Source of the DNA: Mastigocoleus testarum BC008
Lineage (GTDB): Bacteria > Cyanobacteriota > Cyanobacteriia > Cyanobacteriales > Nostocaceae
Reading direction: 5' to 3'
NCBI RefSeq assembly: GCF_001456025.1
Contig: NZ_LMTZ01000113.1
Span: 23,958-72,320 of the forward strand
DNA: 48,363 nucleotides
Positions 42,901-48,363 of the stretch are shown piece by piece. A program made the position numbers and the translations under genes. The first letter of the stretch is position 1. Each line of letters opens with the position of its first letter. Under the pieces are notes generated by a model. It had not been told where the DNA came from and did not search any database. It saw nothing but the letters and a program-made list of their open reading frames with translations.

Positions 42901-44575
42901 ACTTGTGAAACTGGATATAATTCCTAAACAAGTGATTCATTTATGGAGTTTGACTAAAGAAAATTCAGAAGCAAGTTTAAGAGTAAATTTAGATTATGAA
43001 GTATTTGATAAAGCTCAAGATTTAGGATTTTATAGTCTATTATTTATTGTCCAAGCTCTTGGTAAACAAGCTTCGGTAGATACATGTGAATTTTCTGTTA
43101 TTTCTAATAAATTATTTGATGTGATTGGAGAGGATGAATTGTCTCCTGAAAAAACTACTTTACTAGGACCGATACGAACAATTTATCAGGAGTATTTTAA
43201 CTTTAATTGTCGTTGCATTGATGTGATTTTGCCACAGTCTGAAACTAGGAAAGAGAAGATATTCATAGATAATTTAATTGCAGAATTAACTACAGCAAGC
43301 AACGAACAAATAATTGCCTATCGTGGTAAATCTCGTTGGATAGAAAGTTTTGAGTCATTTACACTACAACCTCAAGTTAATTCTGGGAAACAAAATTTAA
43401 AACAGCAAGGGACTTATCTGATTACAGGTGGATTAGGTAATATTGGAATGCTATTAGCTGAGTATTTAGCCAAGAATTTCAGTGCTAACTTGATTTTAAT
43501 TGGACGCTCTACTTTCCCAGATAGAGATAGTTGGTCGGAGTGGCTTGATAAGCATAACGAACAAGATACAATTAGCCGGAAAATTCGTAAATTCAAAGAG
43601 CTTGAAGCGTTAGGAGCAAAAATTTTAGTCGAGAGTGCTGATGTTTCTAATTTACAAGAAATGCAATCGGTAATTGAAAAAGCTGAGAATAAATTTGGTG
43701 TAATTAATGGAGTAATTCATGCTGCTGCTGTGGTTGAAGATAGCCCAATTGAAAAGACTAGTAAAGCAGAGTGTAAGCAGCAATTTTTATCTAAAGTAAG
43801 TGGTGTACTGGTACTGGAAAAATTATTAGCAAATAAGAATTTAGATTTTTGTTTGTTAATGTCTAGTTTATTATCTATTTTGGGAGGATTGGGATTTGTT
43901 ACCTATGGGGCTAGTAATAGCTTTTTAGATTCTTTTGTTAATGCACGTAGTCATAAAGAAAATAATTTCCCTTGGATAACTGTTAATTGGGATGATTGGG
44001 AAGTTGATAAAGAAGAAACACAAAATCAAGGCTTAGATAAGAAATTAAGAACGTTAGCAATTAATCCAGAAGAAGGAATAAAAGCTTTTGAATTAATTCT
44101 ATCTGGAATAAATTTTCTATCTGGATTAAATACTAATCAGATAGTTGTTTCTACGAGCGATTTAGAATTAAGAGTCAACAAATTGGCAAAGTGTAATAGC
44201 TTGAAAGGTAAAAATAATTTAGAAAAATACTCAGATTCTCAAGCTAGTAATCAAAGAAATGTTACTAATGCTTATGTGCCTCCTCGAAATGAAATAGATG
44301 AAAAGATTATAGAGATTTTTCAATCTCTTCTTGGCAATACCAACATCGGTATCAATGATGATTTTTTTGAGTTAGGAGGAGATTCATTAATCGGAACTAT
44401 GCTGATAGCAAAAGTCAAGCAAGAATTTAAAATCAATATCAACCTCAGTGATGTTTTCAATTTAACCACTGTTGCTCAGATTTCTGAACATATTACGAAT
44501 CAACAACAATCTTCACAGAATGACTTAAAGAGGATTAGTGAAATATTAGAAATAGTTGATATTATGCCAGATTAA
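39926..44575 (+). CDS. Type I PKS module: KS-AT-KR-ACP
   Basis: A 1549-residue polyketide synthase. KS (about 5-430) has the full triad Cys179 (TACSTS), His315 (EAHGTGT) and His355 (KTNMGHL). AT (about 530-870) has Ser627 in GHSIGE and His723-Gly-Phe-His726 where malonyl-specific ATs have HAFH, so malonyl-CoA is predicted. A structural subdomain (about 890-1150) leads to the KR: TGGLGNIG (1167-1174) with catalytic Ser1314, Tyr1327 and Asn1331, so it looks active. ACP Ser1487 lies in LGGDSLI. There is no DH, ER or MT, so the unit should add one malonate and leave a beta-hydroxyl. GAGGAC lies 8 nt before the ATG. It sits 38 bp after the first NRPS and 83 bp before the second, in one operon. Confidence 0.95.
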   Translation: MNDINDLDIAIIGLSGRFPQAKNIDSFWKNIKNGVESIHFFSEEELLEEGISSNLLKNPNYVKAKAVLADVEMFDANFFGFSSKEAKLIDPQQRLFLESAWEVIESAGYDPEKYSGSIGVYAGTSSNTYLLNNIYPKFDAEDFAGIYQLMLSSNKDFLPTRVSYKLNLKGPAVNVQTACSTSLVAVHIACQSLLNGECDMALAGGVSISIPQKTGYLYSEGMIASPDGHCRAFDAKAEGTLGSSGLGIVLLKRLEDAIADKDCIHAVIKGSAINNDGSVKVGFTAPSTEGQAAVIAQAQAVAEVDAESITYIEAHGTGTKLGDPIEIAALTKAFRKSTDKKQFCAVGSLKTNMGHLDAAAGVGGLLKTVLALKHKVIPPSLHFEEPSPNIDFANSPFYVNTALSEWNSNGNPRRAGVSSFGIGGTNAHVILEEAPPLPASGDSRKQHLLLISAKTISALEQATANLGKYLQENPDTNLADVAYTLSCGRRNFVHRRMLVCQSTEDAVTVLGDVDSQNIFTNTVGATDKPVVFMFPGQGSQYVNMALELYETESLFREQVDFCAEILKPELELDLRQILYPQPEKIQVAEQQLQQTAIAQVAIFVVEYALAKLWQSWGVSPQAMIGHSIGEYVAATLAGVFSLEAALCLVAARGKMMQQLPGGTMLSIPVSAEEVKPLLTAEISIAAINEPSRCVASGSTEAIEILESKLASQSIECRRLHTSHGFHSQMMEPILDKFKQRVEQESLKAPQIPYISNLTGDWITEAQAKDANYWVQHLRQTVLFAQGIENILSNPEQVLLEVGPGRTLTSLTKRHPAHNKEQLVLTSVRHPKEDKSDIACLLTTVGNLWLAGVNVDWLAFYSQEERYRVPLPTYPFERQRYWISPPTLEEKVKSKKQEISKQEISKTSDISQWFYVPSWKRVPLAPSQLKKSPGHILLFVDEYGLGEKLTVQLTQMDEKVICVQVGDSFTKQSEGVYTVNPQQADDYNTLVNELVKLDIIPKQVIHLWSLTKENSEASLRVNLDYEVFDKAQDLGFYSLLFIVQALGKQASVDTCEFSVISNKLFDVIGEDELSPEKTTLLGPIRTIYQEYFNFNCRCIDVILPQSETRKEKIFIDNLIAELTTASNEQIIAYRGKSRWIESFESFTLQPQVNSGKQNLKQQGTYLITGGLGNIGMLLAEYLAKNFSANLILIGRSTFPDRDSWSEWLDKHNEQDTISRKIRKFKELEALGAKILVESADVSNLQEMQSVIEKAENKFGVINGVIHAAAVVEDSPIEKTSKAECKQQFLSKVSGVLVLEKLLANKNLDFCLLMSSLLSILGGLGFVTYGASNSFLDSFVNARSHKENNFPWITVNWDDWEVDKEETQNQGLDKKLRTLAINPEEGIKAFELILSGINFLSGLNTNQIVVSTSDLELRVNKLAKCNSLKGKNNLEKYSDSQASNQRNVTNAYVPPRNEIDEKIIEIFQSLLGNTNIGINDDFFELGGDSLIGTMLIAKVKQEFKININLSDVFNLTTVAQISEHITNQQQSSQNDLKRISEILEIVDIMPD

Positions 44576-44658
44576 TAGACTAATTAAAAGTCAAAATATG
44601 ACCTGGGTTCATGCAGGATATAAATCAAAATTCATACGCCAAAAAATAAGAGTAAATC

Positions 44659-47600
44659 ATGAAATTAACTCAAATAGAACAACAAGAAATCGCCAAAAAA
44701 CTTACAAAACTTTCCGATGAAAAACGTCTTGCACTTATAGAGTTACTCCGCAAGGAAGGAATCGATTCACTTAAATTACCTATTGTTCCTACTATTAGAA
44801 AATCAAACAATTTGCCATCATCCTGGGCACAAGAGCGGCTATGGTTTCTCAACCAATTCCAAGGAAAAAGTGCCACTTACAATATGCCATTAGCCCTCCG
44901 CATCAGTGGGAACTTGGATATTAATGCTCTACAACAAGCTGCTTCACAAATAGTACAGCGCCACGAAGTACTACGCACCAGCTTCCAAAGTGAGAATGGT
45001 AAACCAATACAGGTAATTGAAAAAGAAGCCACCATGAAAATAAATCTGGTGGACTTACAACAATTAGAAAAAACAGAACGTGAAAATTTAGTTATTGAAC
45101 AAGCACAACTAGAAGCAACTACCCCCTTTGACTTAGAAAATGCACCATTAATTAGATGTAGTTTGTTGCAGTTATCTCCATCAGAATATGTATTGTTATT
45201 GACAATGCACCATATTATTTCCGATGGTTGGTCAATAGGGGTATTAATCCAAGAATTATCGAGTTTATATCAAGCTTTTATACAAGGAGAAGAGTCACCC
45301 CTAGCTTCTTTAGCTATTCAATATGCAGACTTTGCAGTTTGGCAAAGACAATATTTAAGTGGTGAAGTACTAGAAAATCAACTTGACTACTGGAAACAAC
45401 AGTTGAGTGGTGCACCTGATTTATTACAATTACCTACTGACTACCCACGTCCGAAGGTACAAACTTACCAAGGTACGACTGAAAGTTTTATTTTAAATCC
45501 CGATCTAACCACTAAGTTGCAAACTCTTTCTCGGGAATTGGGAACAACTTTATTTATGACCTTATACGCAGCGTTTAGTACCTTATTATATCGCTACAGC
45601 GGTCAGTCGGATATATTAATTGGTTCTCCCATCGCAAATCGCAATCGCAGTGAAATTGAAGGATTAATCGGCTTTTTTGTAAATACTTTGGTCTTAAGAA
45701 CTCAGTTTGAGAACAATCCCAGTTTCAAAGAGTTACTTGCACAAGTTAAGGAAACTACACTCAAAGCTTACGAACATCAAGATGTACCTTTCGAACAAGT
45801 AGTAGAAACATTACAACCACAACGGTCTTTAAGTCATTCTCCCCTATTTCAGGTGATGTTTATATTACAAAATGCACCTATGGGCGATCTGGAATTACCA
45901 GGTGTAACTTCAAGTTTCATGGAACTTGAAAATACAATTGCTAAGTTTGATTTAACCCTGTCAATGACTGAAACTGACCAAGGATTGGTGGGTCAATGGG
46001 AGTACAATACTGACTTGTTTAAAGGTGAGACAATTGAGCGAATGATTGCTCACTTCCAAAATCTACTCGAAGCAATTGTGGAAAATCCTTCACAAGAAGT
46101 AAGTAGTTTAAATTTACTCTCAGAGTCGGAGCGTCATCAGTTGTTGGTTGAGTGGAATGATACTACTTACTATTACCCCAAACATAAGTGCATTCATCAG
46201 TTATTTGAGGAGCAGGTAGAAAAAACACCTGACGCTGTAGCAGTAGTGTTTGAATCCGAATCATTAACCTATGAGCAATTAAATCAACGAGCTAACCAAC
46301 TTGCACATCATCTACTTTCACTGGGAGTGAAACCGGAAGTGTTGGTGGGGATTTGTGTAGAGCGTTCTGTTGAAATGGTAGTGGGGCTGTTGGGGATATT
46401 AAAAGCTGGTGGAGCTTATGTACCTCTTGACCCTAATTATCCCCAGGAAAGGTTGAGTTATATGTTGAGGGATTCTGATGTTGGAGTGTTAATTACTCAG
46501 AATTCATTTTTGGAGTCCTTACCAGAACATAATGCACGGGTGGTTTGTTTAGATACTGATTGGGGTGTGATTGAGCAACAGTCCCAAGAGAATCTGAATG
46601 CTGGGGTTAGTTCTGATAATTTGGCTTATGTAATCTACACTTCTGGTTCTACTGGGAAACCCAAAGGGGTTGCAATGAATCATCGTCCCCTTGTTAATCT
46701 TATCAGTTGGCAACTAAACAAATCCCAGGCAAAATACGGTACCAAAACCGGACAATTTACACCAATAAGCTTTGATGTTTCCTTCCAAGAAATTTTATCT
46801 ACTTGGTGTTCTGGGGGAACCTTAGTATTAATACCAGAATATGTGCGAACAGATGCAACAGCATTGCTACAGTTGCTCCTAGAAAAAGGTGTGGAAAGAT
46901 TATTTCTACCCTTTGTTGCTTTAGAACAGTTAGCCGAGAGTGGTTGTAATACTGAATTTTATGAGTCTAAGCTGTGTGAATTGATAACTGCTGGAGAACA
47001 GTTGCAAATTACTCCTACTTTAGTCAACTTTTTTAACAAGCTTTCTAATTGCAGTTTGGAAAATCAGTATGGACCAACAGAAGCTCATGTGGTTAGTGCT
47101 TTTAGATTAAAAGGTTCTCCTGATAATTGGTCATCACTTCCACCCATTGGTCGTCCCATAAATAACACCCAACTTTATATCTTAGACAAACATCTACAAC
47201 CATTACCAGTTGGTGTACCCGGAGAACTCTACATCGGTGGTGACGGTTTAGCCAGGGGTTATCTCAACCGTCCCCAACTAACATCAGAAAAATTCATCCA
47301 AAGTCCCTTTGATAGTTCCAGAAGGCTTTACAAAACAGGAGACCTAGCTCGTTACTTAGGTGATGGAAATATAGAATTCCTAGGTCGCATAGATAACCAA
47401 GTTAAGGTGCGGGGCTTCCGTATCGAATTGGCAGAAATAGAAGCAGTCTTAACCAGTCATCCTCAAGTTAATCAAGCTGTGGTCATTGCTCAAGAAGAAA
47501 ACACTGGTAACAAACGTTTAGTAACATACTTAGTTTCCGATAAAACAATTACAACTCAACAACTACGTGAATACCTTAAGGCACAGCTACCCGACTACAT

Positions 47601-48363
47601 GGTACCCAGTGTCTTTGTCACCTTAGACACTTTACCATTAACACCCAACGGTAAAATTGACCGTAAAGCATTGCCAGAACCTTCCGGTATAGAAAGAAAT
47701 ACTGAGTATCTAGCACCACGCACACAAACTGAACAAATAATAGTCAACATCTTTGCTCAAGTATTAAATGTAGAAAATGTAGGAATCAACGAAAACTTTT
47801 TTGAATTGGGTGGTCATTCCCTACTAGCAACTCAATTAATTTCCAGAATACGCTCAGTCTTTTCTATAGAAATACCCTTAAGAGCATTATTTGAATCCCC
47901 CACCGTTGCTCAACTAGACCAAACAATAAGCCAATTACGTTATAACAATAATGGATTAACCCTTCCTGCGATTCAACCAAGAGGTGAAACCAAACAAATA
48001 CCATTATCCTGGGCACAAGAGCGATTATGGTTCCTCAATCAACTCGAAGGAGAAAGTGCAACCTACAATATTCCAGTAGCAGTCCGGGTCAGTGGTAACT
48101 TAGATATTAATGCTTTACAACAAGCTTTCGCACAAATAGTACAGCGTCACGAAGTACTACGCACCAATTTCCAAACTGAGAATGGTAAACCAATACAGGT
48201 AATTGAAAAAGAAGCCACCATTAATATAAATCTGGTGGATTTACAGCAAGTAGAAACAACACAACGTGAAAATTTAGTTATTGAGCAAGCACAACTAGAA
48301 GCAACTACCCCCTTTGACCTGGAAAATGCATCATTAATTAGATGTAGTTTGTTGCAGTTATCT
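44659..48363 (+). CDS. NRPS, partial: C-A-PCP-C..., proline-like A domain
   Basis: The frame is open from the ATG at 44659 to the window edge (1235 codons) with no stop, so the gene is truncated on the right. A short helical N-terminus (KLTQIEQQEIAKKLTKLSDE) may dock to the PKS ACP. C (about 53-480) has HHIISDG at 184-190. A (about 495-1000) has YTSGSTGKPKG, FDVSFQE and QYGPTEAHVV. PCP has Ser1054 (LGGHSLL). A second C begins near 1114. My code reading is DVQFIAQVVK, close to the proline code DVQFIAHVVK but with Gln for His at position 322; proline or a related imino acid is likely, not certain. It continues the assembly line after the PKS; chain release lies outside the window. Confidence 0.93.
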   Translation, partial: MKLTQIEQQEIAKKLTKLSDEKRLALIELLRKEGIDSLKLPIVPTIRKSNNLPSSWAQERLWFLNQFQGKSATYNMPLALRISGNLDINALQQAASQIVQRHEVLRTSFQSENGKPIQVIEKEATMKINLVDLQQLEKTERENLVIEQAQLEATTPFDLENAPLIRCSLLQLSPSEYVLLLTMHHIISDGWSIGVLIQELSSLYQAFIQGEESPLASLAIQYADFAVWQRQYLSGEVLENQLDYWKQQLSGAPDLLQLPTDYPRPKVQTYQGTTESFILNPDLTTKLQTLSRELGTTLFMTLYAAFSTLLYRYSGQSDILIGSPIANRNRSEIEGLIGFFVNTLVLRTQFENNPSFKELLAQVKETTLKAYEHQDVPFEQVVETLQPQRSLSHSPLFQVMFILQNAPMGDLELPGVTSSFMELENTIAKFDLTLSMTETDQGLVGQWEYNTDLFKGETIERMIAHFQNLLEAIVENPSQEVSSLNLLSESERHQLLVEWNDTTYYYPKHKCIHQLFEEQVEKTPDAVAVVFESESLTYEQLNQRANQLAHHLLSLGVKPEVLVGICVERSVEMVVGLLGILKAGGAYVPLDPNYPQERLSYMLRDSDVGVLITQNSFLESLPEHNARVVCLDTDWGVIEQQSQENLNAGVSSDNLAYVIYTSGSTGKPKGVAMNHRPLVNLISWQLNKSQAKYGTKTGQFTPISFDVSFQEILSTWCSGGTLVLIPEYVRTDATALLQLLLEKGVERLFLPFVALEQLAESGCNTEFYESKLCELITAGEQLQITPTLVNFFNKLSNCSLENQYGPTEAHVVSAFRLKGSPDNWSSLPPIGRPINNTQLYILDKHLQPLPVGVPGELYIGGDGLARGYLNRPQLTSEKFIQSPFDSSRRLYKTGDLARYLGDGNIEFLGRIDNQVKVRGFRIELAEIEAVLTSHPQVNQAVVIAQEENTGNKRLVTYLVSDKTITTQQLREYLKAQLPDYMVPSVFVTLDTLPLTPNGKIDRKALPEPSGIERNTEYLAPRTQTEQIIVNIFAQVLNVENVGINENFFELGGHSLLATQLISRIRSVFSIEIPLRALFESPTVAQLDQTISQLRYNNNGLTLPAIQPRGETKQIPLSWAQERLWFLNQLEGESATYNIPVAVRVSGNLDINALQQAFAQIVQRHEVLRTNFQTENGKPIQVIEKEATININLVDLQQVETTQRENLVIEQAQLEATTPFDLENASLIRCSLLQLS

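Overview
The window is from a filamentous, probably Nostocales-type, cyanobacterium. The evidence is HIP1 octamers (GCGATCGC, e.g. 6200, 16060, 19080), short tandem heptamer repeats between genes, many dispersed palindromes, AT-rich spacers, and cyanobacterial families such as HemJ, a GUN4-like domain, multi-GAF kinases, an Slr1339-type protein and a hybrid NRPS/PKS locus.

Left part (1-10.7 kb): hemJ and a GFA-fold gene on the minus strand; an osmoprotectant-type ABC ATPase/permease pair without a neighbouring binding protein; a MITE-like element; a likely two-gene unit of an EAD1-coiled coil-GUN4-like protein and a HEAT-repeat membrane protein; a secreted DUF3857/transglutaminase protein; a hairpin-rich stretch of about 390 nt that looks like a structured RNA; and a small hypothetical gene with a dyad at its start.

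Middle part (11-31.9 kb): a 1030-residue four-GAF sensor with cyanobacteriochrome-type Cys motifs but a kinase H-box that lacks its His; a Nudix hydrolase carrying a 27-bp in-frame palindromic insertion in an apparent HIP1 site; pgk; a universal stress protein; a 2OG-Fe(II) oxygenase; an animal-type haem peroxidase with a DUF4114-like tail; twin hairpin elements that may be small RNAs; a vWA-vWA-Slr1339-family operon; an ECF41 sigma factor downstream of its usual carboxymuconolactone-decarboxylase partner, with a textbook ECF41 promoter; then an M61 peptidase, a BaiN-type flavoprotein, a Crp-type regulator, a beta-hydroxyacid dehydrogenase and a YgjP-type peptidase.

Right part (33.0-48.4 kb): a hybrid NRPS/PKS assembly line on the plus strand, cut by the window edge. 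A carrier-protein gene broken by an 8-bp tandem duplication overlaps the start of a bimodular NRPS (TubC docking-C-A-PCP-C-A-PCP). A PKS (KS-AT-KR-ACP) and a second NRPS (C-A-PCP-C..., proline-like A code) follow. The order predicts two amino acids, one malonyl extension reduced to a beta-hydroxyl, then a proline-like residue. Near-identical A and C domains show recent module duplication or gene conversion. The product cannot be named from this window.
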